64,000 bases of DNA from Streptomyces sp. MMBL 11-1 (GCF_028622875.1 NZ_CP117709.1:6017001-6081000), one strand, 5' to 3'; counted from the first letter of the stretch, positions 44,463 to 52,997 are shown. The notes: generated from the sequence alone by a model not told the origin. Translations and numbers: made by a program.

Positions 44463-45181
44463 GCCGCGCGGCCCTCCGCTTCCGGTTCCGCGGGCAGGGC
44501 GCCGGTGGCGACGCGGCGGCCGTCCAGCAGCGCCACGGCCCGGTCGGCGAGCGCGGCGACCTCGGCGTCGTGCGTGGCCACCACCACGGTGATGCCGTGC
44601 GAGCGGGCCGCCGTGGTCAGGGTGCGCAGCACCTGGGTGCGGTCCGCGCGGTGCAGGGTCGCGGTGGGCTCGTCGGCGAAGATCACGGTCGGCTGTGCGG
44701 CGAGGGCCCGGGCCACGGAGATCCGCTGCCGCTGCGCCTGGAGCAGGGCGTGCGGCCGCGTCCTGGCGAAGGCGGCGATGTCCAGGCGCTCCAGCCACTC
44801 GGTGGCGGCCTTCCTGGCGGCCCGGTGCGAGACGCCGCGCAGCAGCAGGGGCAGCGCCGCGTTCTCCCAGACGGTCAGCTCCGGTACCAGCTCCGGATCC
44901 GACGCGATCCAGCCGAAGCGCTCCCGGCGCAGCTGTTCGCGGACCCGGGGGGCCATGGTGTGGACGGGGACGCTGTTGAACCACACCTCGCCCTGCTGGG
45001 GCACCAGCCGGCCCGAGAGGCAGTGCAGCAGCGTGGTCTTCCCGCTGCCGCGCGGCCCGGTCACAGCGAGGATCTCGGCGTCCCGGACACCGAGGGAGAC
45101 ACCGCCGAGACCGGGCGATCCGTTGTGGGAGTGGTGCAGGGAACGCGCCCAGATCACGTCGTTGTCCGGCGGGGCCACCAT
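44444..45181 (-). CDS. ABC transporter ATP-binding protein with atypical signature motif
   Basis: The 245-residue ATPase has Walker A GPRGSGKTT, Walker B VIFADEPTATLH and the switch histidine in VVATHDAEVAA. The place of the ABC signature (LSGGQ) reads LLQAQRQRISVARAL, so the Ser-Gly-Gly that contacts ATP is missing. The D-loop has Thr-Leu-His where Ala-Leu-Asp is usual. This may mean an asymmetric or weakly hydrolysing dimer. A GTG three codons earlier is possible, but the ATG has GAGG at eight bases. It is coupled to the permease gene downstream. Confidence 0.85.
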   Translation of the reverse strand: MVAPPDNDVIWARSLHHSHNGSPGLGGVSLGVRDAEILAVTGPRGSGKTTLLHCLSGRLVPQQGEVWFNSVPVHTMAPRVREQLRRERFGWIASDPELVPELTVWENAALPLLLRGVSHRAARKAATEWLERLDIAAFARTRPHALLQAQRQRISVARALAAQPTVIFADEPTATLHRADRTQVLRTLTTAARSHGITVVVATHDAEVAALADRAVALLDGRRVATGALPAEPEAEGRAACSLSV

Positions 45182-45296
45182 GGCGTACACCTCGGTTCAG
45201 GTCAGATTTCCTGTTCCCCCGTACGGGGGAACGAAGACGCGGCCGATCGGTCACTCGGCACCGTAGAGAGGCGGACCGGTGTGGGCGCACAGCACG

Positions 45297-45342
45297 CGGC
45301 CCGGATACGCCCCTTCTCACTCGAAGGGGCGTATCCGGGCCG
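45297..45342 (-). terminator. Terminator of the Lrp-aminotransferase transcript
   Basis: A perfect 19-bp stem (CGGCCCGGATACGCCCCTT and its complement) surrounds an 8-base loop. It lies 56 bases after the aminotransferase stop on the minus strand. Confidence 0.88.
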
Positions 45343-45397
45343 GAGAACCGTATGAAATGACCGCTGGTGGGCGATCAGCCGGAGGGCCTGGTGCCGG

Positions 45398-46777
45398 TCA
45401 GAGCTTCGTCCAGGCCTCCGTGAGCACGGCCCGCAGGATGCCCTCGATCTCGTCGAACGTCGACTGGTCGGAGATCAGCGGCGGGGCGAGCTGGATGACC
45501 GGGTCGCCGCGGTCGTCGGCCCGGCAGTACAGGCCGTTGTCGTACAGCGCCTTGGAGAGGAAGCCGTACAGGACGCGCTCGGTCTCCTCGTCGGTGAACG
45601 TCTCCTTGGTGGCCTTGTCCTTCACCAGCTCGATGCCGTAGAAGAACCCGTTGCCGCGGACGTCGCCGACGATCGGCAGGTCGTGCAGCTTCTGCAGCGT
45701 CGTCAGGAAGGCGTTCTCGTTGTCCAGGACGTGCTGGGTGAGGTTCTCGCGCTCGAAGATGTCGAGGTTGGCGAGGCCCACCGCGGCGGAGACCGGGTGG
45801 CCGCCGAAGGTGTAGCCGTGCAGGAAGGTGTTGCCGCCCTCGTAGAACGGCTCCGCGATCCGGTCCGAGACGATGCAGGCGCCGATCGGGGAGTAGCCCG
45901 AGGTCATGCCCTTCGCGCAGGTGATCATGTCCGGCACGTAGCCGAACTTGTCGCACGCGAAGATGGTGCCGAGCCGGCCGAAGGCGCAGATGACCTCGTC
46001 GGAGACGAGCAGCACGTCGTACTTGTCGCAGATCTCGCGGACCCGCTGGAAGTAGCCGGGCGGCGGCGGGAAGCAGCCGCCCGCGTTCTGCACGGGTTCC
46101 AGGAAGACGGCCGCGACGGTCTCGGGGCCCTCGAAGAGGATCTCCTGCTCGATCTGGTCGGCGGCCCAGCGGCCGAAGGCCACCGGGTCGTCGCCGAACA
46201 GCGGGGCGCGGTAGATGTTGGTGTTCGGCACCTTGTGCGCGCCGGGGACCAGCGGCTCGAAGGGGGCCTTCAGGGCCGGGAGACCGGTGATGGACAGCGC
46301 GCCCTGCGGGGTGCCGTGGTAGGCGACGGCACGCGAGATGACCTTGTACTTGGTCGGCCGGCCCTTGAGCTTGAAGTACTGCTTGGCCAGCTTCCAGGCG
46401 GTCTCGACGGCCTCGCCGCCACCGGTGGTGAAGAAGACCTTGTTGAGGTCGCCCGGGGCGTGGCCGGCGAGACGCTCTGCCAGCTCCACGGCCTTCGGGT
46501 GGGCGTAGGACCACACCGGGAAGAAGGCCAGCTCCTGGGCCTGCTTGTACGCCGTCTCGGCGAGCTCGTGACGACCGTGACCGGCGTTGACCACGAACAG
46601 GCCGGAGAGACCGTCCAGGTAGCGCTTGCCCTTGTCGTCGAAGATGTACGTTCCCTCGCCACGGACGATGGTCGGAACGGGCGCGTTCTCGTAGTCCGAC
46701 ATGCGGGTGAAGTGCATCCACAGGTGGTCGTACGCGGTTCGGCTGAGGTCCTTGCTCACGGCTATCGGGTTCCCCAC
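45398..46777 (-). CDS. Class III PLP-dependent aminotransferase (aminobutyrate/polyamine type)
   Basis: The 459-residue enzyme transfers an omega-amino group to a keto acid through pyridoxal phosphate. Visible are the N-terminal KRYLDGLSGLFVVNAGHGR, FTTGGGEAVETAWKLAKQY, LVSDEVICAFGR with the cofactor Asp, and the Schiff-base lysine in CAKGMTSGYSPIGA. Sequence and context (Lrp, gamma-aminobutyraldehyde dehydrogenase, polyamine binding protein) point to putrescine, GABA or beta-alanine type substrates, or pyruvate-linked omega-amines. The GTG start overlaps the end of lrp; a GTG six codons later is an alternative with GGGGAA upstream. Confidence 0.88.
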   Translation of the reverse strand: MGNPIAVSKDLSRTAYDHLWMHFTRMSDYENAPVPTIVRGEGTYIFDDKGKRYLDGLSGLFVVNAGHGRHELAETAYKQAQELAFFPVWSYAHPKAVELAERLAGHAPGDLNKVFFTTGGGEAVETAWKLAKQYFKLKGRPTKYKVISRAVAYHGTPQGALSITGLPALKAPFEPLVPGAHKVPNTNIYRAPLFGDDPVAFGRWAADQIEQEILFEGPETVAAVFLEPVQNAGGCFPPPPGYFQRVREICDKYDVLLVSDEVICAFGRLGTIFACDKFGYVPDMITCAKGMTSGYSPIGACIVSDRIAEPFYEGGNTFLHGYTFGGHPVSAAVGLANLDIFERENLTQHVLDNENAFLTTLQKLHDLPIVGDVRGNGFFYGIELVKDKATKETFTDEETERVLYGFLSKALYDNGLYCRADDRGDPVIQLAPPLISDQSTFDEIEGILRAVLTEAWTKL

Positions 46778-47253
46778 ATATAGGTCTGCTTCTTGAGCTT
46801 GAGGTAGACGAAGCTCTCGGTGGAGCGCACTCCGGGAAGGGTCCGGATGCGTTTGTTGATCATCTCCAGCAGGTGGTCGTCGTCCTCGCAGACGATCTCC
46901 ACCATCAGGTCGAAGGAGCCCGCGGTCATTACCACGTACTCGCACTCGGCCATGGCCGACAGGGCTTCGGCCACCGGGTCGAGGTCGCCCTCGACATTGA
47001 TGCCGACCATCGCCTGGCGCCGGAACCCCACGGTGAGCGGGTCCGTGACGGCGACGATCTGCATCACGCCCTGGTCGAGCAGCTTCTGGACGCGCTGGCG
47101 CACAGCCGCTTCGGAGAGGCCGACGGCCTTGCCGATCGCGGCGTACGGACGCCGTCCGTCCTCCTGGAGCTGCTCGATGATTGCGAGGGAGACGGCATCG
47201 ACCGCTGGCGGTGATCCGTTCCCGGTCCTGGAGTCTGCGCTGCGACTGGCCAC
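46762..47253 (-). CDS. Lrp/AsnC family transcriptional regulator
   Basis: This 163-residue regulator has an N-terminal helix-turn-helix (about residues 18-62, YAAIGKAVGLSEAAVRQRVQKLL) and a RAM ligand-binding domain (about 80-155, with YVVMTAGSFDLMVEIVCEDD). The GTG start follows GGTGGGGG. It is transcribed with the aminotransferase and away from the aldehyde dehydrogenase. It therefore likely controls both transcripts in response to an amino acid or amine. Two inverted repeats in the divergent gap are candidate sites. Confidence 0.93.
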   Translation of the reverse strand: MASRSADSRTGNGSPPAVDAVSLAIIEQLQEDGRRPYAAIGKAVGLSEAAVRQRVQKLLDQGVMQIVAVTDPLTVGFRRQAMVGINVEGDLDPVAEALSAMAECEYVVMTAGSFDLMVEIVCEDDDHLLEMINKRIRTLPGVRSTESFVYLKLKKQTYMWGTR

Positions 47254-47290
47254 GCCCCCACCATGCACCGCTCCTCGTCTGTCTCGCAAC

Positions 47291-47340
47291 CCCAGATCGA
47301 TGAAATTCGTTGTCTGGGCATCCGGATCTCACTGAATCCG
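47291..47340. promoter_or_regulatory. Candidate Lrp operator region between lrp and aldehyde dehydrogenase genes
   Basis: CCCAGA at 47291 and TCTGGG at 47313 form a 6-bp dyad around an A/T-rich core (GATGAAATTCGTTG). Right after it CGGAT at 47323 pairs with ATCCG at 47336. Lrp-type regulators bind degenerate A/T-rich dyads, so the place and form fit autoregulation. Inference only. Confidence 0.4.
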
Positions 47341-47360
47341 AAGTTGAGGGCGAGTGGGTA

Positions 47361-47390
47361 TGTCGAAAGCGTCACCGGAACGATTAGGGT
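47361..47390 (+). promoter_or_regulatory. Candidate promoter of the aldehyde dehydrogenase gene
   Basis: TAGGGT at 47385 matches the streptomycete -10 pattern TAGRRT, and a weak TGTCGA lies 18 bases upstream. The ribosome binding site AGGAGG is about 28 bases further on. Confidence 0.35.
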
Positions 47391-47430
47391 GGTCATCTCA
47401 CCCATCGGACAGCCGACAGGAGGGGTGGTT

Positions 47431-48870
47431 GTGACCACCGAGGTGCGCCGTCTGCGCAACTACATCAACGGAGAGTTCCGGGACGCCGCGGACGGGCGGA
47501 CCATCGATGTGGTCAGCCCCGTGACGGAAGAGGTCTACGCAACCTCGCCGCTCTCGGGCCAGGCCGACGTCGATGCCGCCATGGAGGCCGCCGCGGCGGC
47601 CTTCCCCGCCTGGCGTGACACCACGCCCGCCGAGCGCCAGAAGGCCCTGCTGAAGATCGCGGACGCCTTCGAGGAGCGGGCCGAGGACCTGATCGCCGCC
47701 GAGTCGGAGAACACCGGCAAGCCGCTGGGCCTCACTCGCAGCGAAGAGATCCCGCCGATGGTGGACCAGATCCGCTTCTTCGCTGGGGCCGCCCGGCTGC
47801 TGGAGGGCCGCTCGGCCGGCGAGTACATGGAGGGCCTGACCTCCATCGTCCGCCGCGAGCCGGTCGGCGTCTGCGCCCAGGTCGCCCCGTGGAACTACCC
47901 GATGATGATGGCCGTCTGGAAGTTCGCCCCGGCGCTCGCCGCGGGCAACACGGTCGTCATCAAGCCGTCCGACACCACCCCGGCGTCGACCGTCCTGATG
48001 GCCGAGATCATGGGTCAGATCCTGCCCAAGGGCGTCTTCAACGTCCTGTGCGGAGACCGGGACACCGGCCGTGCCATGGTCGAGCACCCGACCCCGGCGA
48101 TGGCCTCCATCACCGGTTCGGTACGGGCGGGCACGCAGGTCGCCGAGTCCGCGGCCAAGGACGTCAAGCGGGTCCACCTGGAGCTCGGCGGCAAGGCGCC
48201 CGTCGTGGTCTTCGACGACGCCGACATCGCCAAGACCGTCGCCGGCGTCTCCGAGGCCGGCTTCTTCAACGCGGGCCAGGACTGCACGGCCGCCACCCGC
48301 GTCCTGGTCCACGAGTCGATCCACGACGAGTTCGTCACGGCGCTCGCCCGGGCCGCGGCCGACACGAAGACCGGGCAGCCGGACGACGAGGACGTGGCGT
48401 ACGGCCCGCTCAACAACGCCAACCAGCTCAAGCAGGTCAGCGGCTTCATCGAGCGGCTCCCCGCCCACGCCAAGGTCGAGGCGGGCGGCCACCGGGTCGG
48501 CGACAAGGGCTACTTCTACGCCCCGACCGTCGTCTCCGGCCTGAAGCAGGACGACGAGATCATCCAGAACGAGGTCTTCGGACCCGTCATCACCGTCCAG
48601 TCCTTCACCGACGAGGAGCAGGCCGTCGCGTACGCCAACGGCGTCGACTACGCGCTCGCCTCCTCGGTGTGGACGACGAACCACTCCCGCGCCATGCGCA
48701 TGTCCAAGAACCTCGACTTCGGCTGCGTGTGGATCAACACCCACATCCCGCTGGTCGCCGAGATGCCGCACGGCGGGTTCAAGAAGTCCGGCTACGGCAA
48801 GGACCTCTCCGCCTACGGCTTCGAGGACTACACCCGTATCAAGCACGTCATGACGTCCATCGAGGACTGA
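47431..48870 (+). CDS. Gamma-aminobutyraldehyde dehydrogenase-type enzyme
   Basis: This 479-residue NAD-dependent aldehyde dehydrogenase contains the coenzyme region PWNYPMMMAVWK, the general base Glu in HLELGGKAPVVV and the catalytic Cys in FFNAGQDCTAATR. The substrate expected from the closest family (PatD/PuuC-like, betaine-aldehyde type) and from the neighbours is 4-aminobutyraldehyde or a related omega-aminoaldehyde from polyamine breakdown. The GTG start is placed seven bases after AGGAGG; an open frame continues upstream without start context. A UUCG-loop terminator follows. Confidence 0.88.
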   Translation: MTTEVRRLRNYINGEFRDAADGRTIDVVSPVTEEVYATSPLSGQADVDAAMEAAAAAFPAWRDTTPAERQKALLKIADAFEERAEDLIAAESENTGKPLGLTRSEEIPPMVDQIRFFAGAARLLEGRSAGEYMEGLTSIVRREPVGVCAQVAPWNYPMMMAVWKFAPALAAGNTVVIKPSDTTPASTVLMAEIMGQILPKGVFNVLCGDRDTGRAMVEHPTPAMASITGSVRAGTQVAESAAKDVKRVHLELGGKAPVVVFDDADIAKTVAGVSEAGFFNAGQDCTAATRVLVHESIHDEFVTALARAAADTKTGQPDDEDVAYGPLNNANQLKQVSGFIERLPAHAKVEAGGHRVGDKGYFYAPTVVSGLKQDDEIIQNEVFGPVITVQSFTDEEQAVAYANGVDYALASSVWTTNHSRAMRMSKNLDFGCVWINTHIPLVAEMPHGGFKKSGYGKDLSAYGFEDYTRIKHVMTSIED

Positions 48871-48890
48871 CCCTCCCGTCGGCTCCGCGC

Positions 48891-48918
48891 ACGGCCCCGG
48901 GCTTCGGCCCGGGGCCGT
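48891..48918 (+). terminator. Terminator after the aldehyde dehydrogenase gene
   Basis: A perfect 12-bp stem, ACGGCCCCGGGC with its complement, is capped by a TTCG tetraloop and followed by TTTCC, 20 bases after the stop codon. Confidence 0.88.
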
Positions 48919-48962
48919 TTCCGTGCCGCCCCTGTACGAGTTTCCGTGCCGCCTCTGTACAA
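48917..48962. repeat. Two adjacent 23-bp direct repeats
   Basis: Both copies begin GTTTCCGTGCCGCC and end CTGTACGA or CTGTACAA, with two differences in 23 positions. They lie immediately after the terminator and 100 bases before the polyamine-binding protein gene. Confidence 0.85.
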
Positions 48963-48967
48963 GGTGT

Positions 48968-48987
48968 GCGGGGCGGGCCCGCCCCGC
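48968..48987. promoter_or_regulatory. Perfect 20-bp palindrome upstream of the polyamine-binding gene
   Basis: GCGGGGCGGG is followed directly by its reverse complement without spacer. A protein-binding site is more likely than a hairpin, as no loop is available. It is 75 bases before the start codon. Confidence 0.5.
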
Positions 48988-49061
48988 TGGACGCTTGGTC
49001 CATTGTCCGCGCGAGCGCCGACCGGCATTCTGCGCGGGTGCGAGCGATCAGGAAGAACCCC

Positions 49062-50222
49062 ATGTCCCGCCGTTCCCTGCTGCGCGCCCTCGGGGCGGGA
49101 GCGGCCGGCGCCACGCTGGTCGGCTGCGGGGTGCCCGCGGCCTACGTCGAGCCCGGGGACCGGGCCGGACGCGACAGCTCCGCCACCGATCGCACCCTGC
49201 ACTTCGCCAACTGGCCGCTCTACATCGACACCGACGACGACGAGTCGAAGCGGCCCACCCTGGACGCCTTCTCGGAGCGGACCGGGATCTCCGTCACGTA
49301 CACCGAGGAGATCAACGACAACGACGAGTTCTTCGGGAAGATCAGCCCCGCGCTGATGAACCACCAGGAGACCGGCCGGGACCTGATCGTCATCAGCGAC
49401 TGGATGGCCGCCCGCTTCGTCCGGCTCGGCTGGGTCCAGGAGATGGACCGCGCCAGGCAGCCCAACGTCGCCACGTACCTCGACCCGCTGCTGCGTGACC
49501 CCGCCTTCGACGAGGGACGGCTCCACAGCGTCCCCTGGCAGTCCGGGATCACCGGCATCGCCTACAACCGCACGAAGCTCGGCCGCGAGATCCGGTCCAC
49601 CGCCGACCTGTGGGCGGACGACCTGCGCGGCCGGGTCACCCTGCTCTCCGGGCTCGACGAGGCGTTCGCGCTGCTGATGCAGGGCAACGGCGTCGACATC
49701 ACCCGCTGGACGGCCGACGACTTCCACGAGATCTGCGAGCAGACGCGGAAGCGGGTCCGCTCGCAGCACATCCGCCGTTTCACCGGCAACGACTACATCA
49801 AGGACCTCGCCACCGGCGACGTGCTCGCCTGCCAGGCGTACTCCGGCGACGTCATCCAGCTCCAGGCCGACAACCCCGGCATCGAGTTCGTCGTGCCCGA
49901 GGAGGGCGCGGAACTGTGGTCGGAGTCCCTGATGATTCCCAACCTGGCCCGGCACAAGCGCAACGCCGAGCGGCTGATCGACCACTACTACGACCCCGAG
50001 GTCGCCGCCGAACTCGCCACCTGGGTCAACTACGTCTGCCCCGTGCCCGCCGCCCGGGACGTCCTGGCCTCCGCCAAGGACGAGGAGACGGCCGCTCTCG
50101 CCGAGGACCCGCTGATCTTCCCCGACGGCGCGATGCGCGAACGGCTCGCCATCGCGCGCGACATCACCTCCGGGGAACGGATGGACTTCGCCAAGAAGTG
50201 GAACTCCATCGTCGGCCTGTGA
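49062..50222 (+). CDS. PotD-like polyamine/spermidine-binding lipoprotein, solitary
   Basis: The 386-residue secreted protein has a twin-arginine-type signal (SRRSLLRALGAGAAG) with lipobox LVGC near residue 23. The mature part has the PotD pattern: LHFANWPLYID, TYTEEINDNDEFFGKI, RRFTGNDYIKDLATGDVLAC and NYVCPVPAARDVL. It has no transporter genes directly behind it and probably feeds the potABC system at 57.7-60.6 kb. It is paralogous to the PotD at 56305-57552. The ATG has AGGAAG; a GTG eight codons upstream is an alternative. It follows the aldehyde dehydrogenase but behind a terminator, so it has its own promoter. Confidence 0.88.
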   Translation: MSRRSLLRALGAGAAGATLVGCGVPAAYVEPGDRAGRDSSATDRTLHFANWPLYIDTDDDESKRPTLDAFSERTGISVTYTEEINDNDEFFGKISPALMNHQETGRDLIVISDWMAARFVRLGWVQEMDRARQPNVATYLDPLLRDPAFDEGRLHSVPWQSGITGIAYNRTKLGREIRSTADLWADDLRGRVTLLSGLDEAFALLMQGNGVDITRWTADDFHEICEQTRKRVRSQHIRRFTGNDYIKDLATGDVLACQAYSGDVIQLQADNPGIEFVVPEEGAELWSESLMIPNLARHKRNAERLIDHYYDPEVAAELATWVNYVCPVPAARDVLASAKDEETAALAEDPLIFPDGAMRERLAIARDITSGERMDFAKKWNSIVGL

Positions 50223-50345
50223 GACGCGAGAACGCCGGAGGCGCGGGGGCAGGCGGCCACCGCGAACCCGGTGCCCGTCCCGGCGGGCGCCGGACGCCCC
50301 CCGCCCGCGGCCCGCACAGCCGTGCCGACCCGTCCGGGAAGCGCG

Positions 50346-51146
50346 TCAGGGCTTCCGGGCCACCGCCCCGAACTGGGCGACCTCCGGCTCCCGCGGGTTC
50401 GTACGCCAGCGGGAGCAGGAGACGATTCCCGGCTCCAGGATCTCCAGACCGTCCAGGAACGACGCGAACTCCTCCCGGTCGCGCGCGGTGATGGGCGGGG
50501 TGGCGTTCTCGTTCCAGAAGCGCATCGCCGCCTCGTTGCCCTCGCCGCCCAGCTCCAGCGTCGGGTGGGTCAGCACCAGATGGCTGCCCGACGGCACGGC
50601 CGCCATCAGCGTCCGTACGACGGACCGCGCCTCGTCCGTGTCCAGCACGAAGTTCAGGATGCCGAGCATCATCACCGCGACCGGCCGCCCCAGGTCCAGG
50701 GTGGGCCGGGCGGCCCGCAGGATCTGCTCCGGGCGGTGCGCGTCCGCCTCGACGTACTCGGTCGCGCCCTCCAGCGAGCTGGTCAGCAGGGCACGGGCGT
50801 GGGCCAGCACGATGGGATCGTTGTCCACGTACACGATGCGCGCGTGCGGCGCGGTGTGCTGGGCGATCTCGTGGGTGTTGTTCCCGGTCGGCAGCCCGGT
50901 GCCGATGTCGAGGAACTGGTCGATGCCCACGTCGCCGGCCAGATGGCGCACCACCCGGCCGAGGAACGCCCGGTCCGCGCGCGCCACTTCACCGATGCTC
51001 GGGTACATCCCCGTCACGCGGTCGCCCACCGCCCGGTCCACCGGGTAGTTGTCCTTGCCGCCCAGCCAGTAGTTCCACACACGGGCGTTGTGCGCCACGT
51101 CGGAACGTATCCGGGCGGTGGCCGCCTGCGGTCGGGGGTCCATCAC
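50346..51146 (-). CDS. DUF574 / S-adenosyl methyltransferase family protein
   Basis: This 266-residue protein is of a methyltransferase family much expanded in actinomycetes. Typical sequences are HNARVWNYWLGGKDNYPVDRA at the N-terminus, FLDIGTGLPTGNNTHEIAQ for the SAM site, VYVDNDPIVLAHARALL and MLGILNFVLDT. The substrate is unknown. Many members sit near regulatory or developmental genes. GTG and ATG stand adjacent at the start, both with GAGGAG upstream. It is convergent with the polyamine-binding gene and stands downstream of the glycerophosphodiesterase gene on the same strand, 80 bases away. Confidence 0.88.
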   Translation of the reverse strand: MMDPRPQAATARIRSDVAHNARVWNYWLGGKDNYPVDRAVGDRVTGMYPSIGEVARADRAFLGRVVRHLAGDVGIDQFLDIGTGLPTGNNTHEIAQHTAPHARIVYVDNDPIVLAHARALLTSSLEGATEYVEADAHRPEQILRAARPTLDLGRPVAVMMLGILNFVLDTDEARSVVRTLMAAVPSGSHLVLTHPTLELGGEGNEAAMRFWNENATPPITARDREEFASFLDGLEILEPGIVSCSRWRTNPREPEVAQFGAVARKP

Positions 51147-51226
51147 ATCTGCTCCTCGATGCCCAAGGGCCCGGCGCCACGGTGCGGCGGCGGGCGGTGC
51201 GGGGGCTCCCCATCATGCCGGACCGA

Positions 51227-51940
51227 TCAAGAACCGCCTCGGCCGGGCGAGTTGGCCAGCAGCCGGTGCAGCGTGTCGATCCGGTTGGTGGTGATCGAGT
51301 CGACGCCCCGCTCGATCAGGCGGCGCATCGTGTGCTTCGTGTCGGCCGTCCACGCCGAGACGAGCAGCCCGTCCCGGTGCGCCCGGCCCGTCAGCTCCCG
51401 GCTCACCAGGCCGAAGCGGTAGTTCAGCCAGCGCGGCCGCACCGCGGCCAGCAACTCCGGACGCGGCGGCGCCAGCGTGGTCCAGGTCAGAGCGATCTCG
51501 GCGGACGGATCGGCGGCGCGCACCCGCAGCATCGCGTCCGCGCTCGCGCAGTAGTACGCCCGGTCGCCCGCCCCGCACTCCCGGACCGTCCCGACGATCT
51601 TCTTCACCGAGGCGTCCGTGGAGCCGGGCAGGTCCACCATCACCCGGTGCGCCCCGACGGCGAGCAGCGCCTCGCGGAGCGTGGGCACCCCGCCGCGGGT
51701 CAGCTCCTCCAGCTCCGCGAGGTCCAGCCGGTCCAGTCGCCGGTCGTGGCCCCACAGCCGCTCCAGCGTCGCGTCGTGCAGCAGTACGGGCACCCCGTCG
51801 CGGGTCACCCGCACATCGATCTCGACCGCGTCCGCCCCCCGTGCGAGGGCGGAGCGGATCGAGGGCAGGGTGTTCTCGCGCGCGAGATACGGATCGCCGC
51901 GATGTCCCACGGCGGTGACGCTGGTGACGGTGTTGGCCAT
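51227..51940 (-). CDS. Glycerophosphodiester phosphodiesterase family protein
   Basis: This 237-residue TIM-barrel enzyme hydrolyses glycerophosphodiesters to glycerol 3-phosphate and an alcohol. The signature GHRGDPYLARENTLPS supplies the first catalytic His. EIDVRVTRDGVPVLLHD supplies the metal-binding Glu and Asp and the second His. There is no signal peptide, so it acts in the cytoplasm. It begins 22 bases after the adenosine deaminase stop on the same strand, which suggests an operon of salvage enzymes. Confidence 0.9.
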   Translation of the reverse strand: MANTVTSVTAVGHRGDPYLARENTLPSIRSALARGADAVEIDVRVTRDGVPVLLHDATLERLWGHDRRLDRLDLAELEELTRGGVPTLREALLAVGAHRVMVDLPGSTDASVKKIVGTVRECGAGDRAYYCASADAMLRVRAADPSAEIALTWTTLAPPRPELLAAVRPRWLNYRFGLVSRELTGRAHRDGLLVSAWTADTKHTMRRLIERGVDSITTNRIDTLHRLLANSPGRGGS

Positions 51941-51962
51941 GGGGCCATTGTCGACGACCGGT

Positions 51963-52997
51963 TCAGCGGCCCGGCGCCCGGAGCCAGTTCGTCATGTAGG
52001 TGTCGATCTCCTCGGCCAGCTTCCGCTTGCCCGCCGGGTCGAGGAACGAGGCCTCCACGGCGTTCTTCGCGAGCTCCGCGATGCCACGCTCGTCGAGCTC
52101 CAGCAGCCGGGCGGCCACCGCGTACTCGTTGTTGAGGTCGGTGCCGAACATCGGCGGGTCGTCGCTGTTGACGGTCACCAGCACGCCCGCCGCCACCATC
52201 TCCCGGATCGGGTGCAGCTCGATGTCCGTGACCGCGCGGGTGGCGATGTTCGACGTCGGGCAGACCTCCAGCGCGATGCGGTGCTCGGCGAGGTGCTCCA
52301 GCAGCCTGGGGTCCTGGACGGAGGTGGTTCCGTGGCCGATGCGCTCGGCGCGCAGCGCGGTCAGGGCGTCCCAGACCGTCTGCGGCCCCGTGGTCTCCCC
52401 GGCGTGCGGCACCGAGTGCAGGCCCGCCGCGATGGCCCGGTCGAAGTAGGGCTTGAACTGGGGGCGGTCCACCCCGATCTCCGGCCCGCCGAGGCCGAAG
52501 GAGACCAGTCCCTCGGGCCGGTGCTCCAGCGCGAGCCGGAGGGTCTCCTCGGCCGACCGGAGCCCGGCCTCGCCCGGAATGTCGAAGCACCAGCGCAGGA
52601 CGACGCCCAGCTCGGCCTCGGCCGCCCGGCGGGCGTCCTCTATGGCCTCCATGAACGCCGCCTCGGGAATGCCCCGGCGGGTCGAGCTGTACGGGGTCAC
52701 GGTCAGCTCCGCGTACCGGATGTTCTGCCGGGCCATGTCCCGCGCCACCTCGAAGGTGAGCAGCCGGACGTCCTCGGGGGTGCGGATCAGGTCCACCACC
52801 GAGAGGTAGACCTCGATGAAGTGCGCGAAGTCGGTGAAGGTGAAGTAGTCGGCCAGCGCCTCCGGGTCCGTGGGGACCTTGGAGTCCGGGTGGTGGGCGG
52901 CCAGCTCCGCGACGATCCGGGGCGAGGCCGACCCGACGTGGTGGACATGGAGTTCGGCCTTGGGCAGCCCGGCGATGAAGGGATGCGGATCGGACAT
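51963..52997 (-). CDS. add: Adenosine deaminase
   Basis: This 344-residue zinc enzyme converts adenosine to inosine in purine salvage. Motifs are LPKAELHVHH for the zinc ligands, HAGE with the catalytic Glu, RIGHGT and NSDDPPMF with the metal-binding Asp. The first motif reads HVHHVG rather than the usual HLHLDG, which still holds the HxH pair. The start chosen follows GGGAGA; an in-frame ATG 16 codons earlier gives no family sequence. It is divergent from the DUF4190 gene and leads the glycerophosphodiesterase gene. Confidence 0.92.
   Translation of the reverse strand: MSDPHPFIAGLPKAELHVHHVGSASPRIVAELAAHHPDSKVPTDPEALADYFTFTDFAHFIEVYLSVVDLIRTPEDVRLLTFEVARDMARQNIRYAELTVTPYSSTRRGIPEAAFMEAIEDARRAAEAELGVVLRWCFDIPGEAGLRSAEETLRLALEHRPEGLVSFGLGGPEIGVDRPQFKPYFDRAIAAGLHSVPHAGETTGPQTVWDALTALRAERIGHGTTSVQDPRLLEHLAEHRIALEVCPTSNIATRAVTDIELHPIREMVAAGVLVTVNSDDPPMFGTDLNNEYAVAARLLELDERGIAELAKNAVEASFLDPAGKRKLAEEIDTYMTNWLRAPGR

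Noticed and set aside
47263..47430. In-frame upstream extension of the aldehyde dehydrogenase
   Set aside because: An ATG exists, but the sequence lies over the lrp promoter, lacks a ribosome binding site and has no aldehyde dehydrogenase similarity; AGGAGG supports the later GTG.
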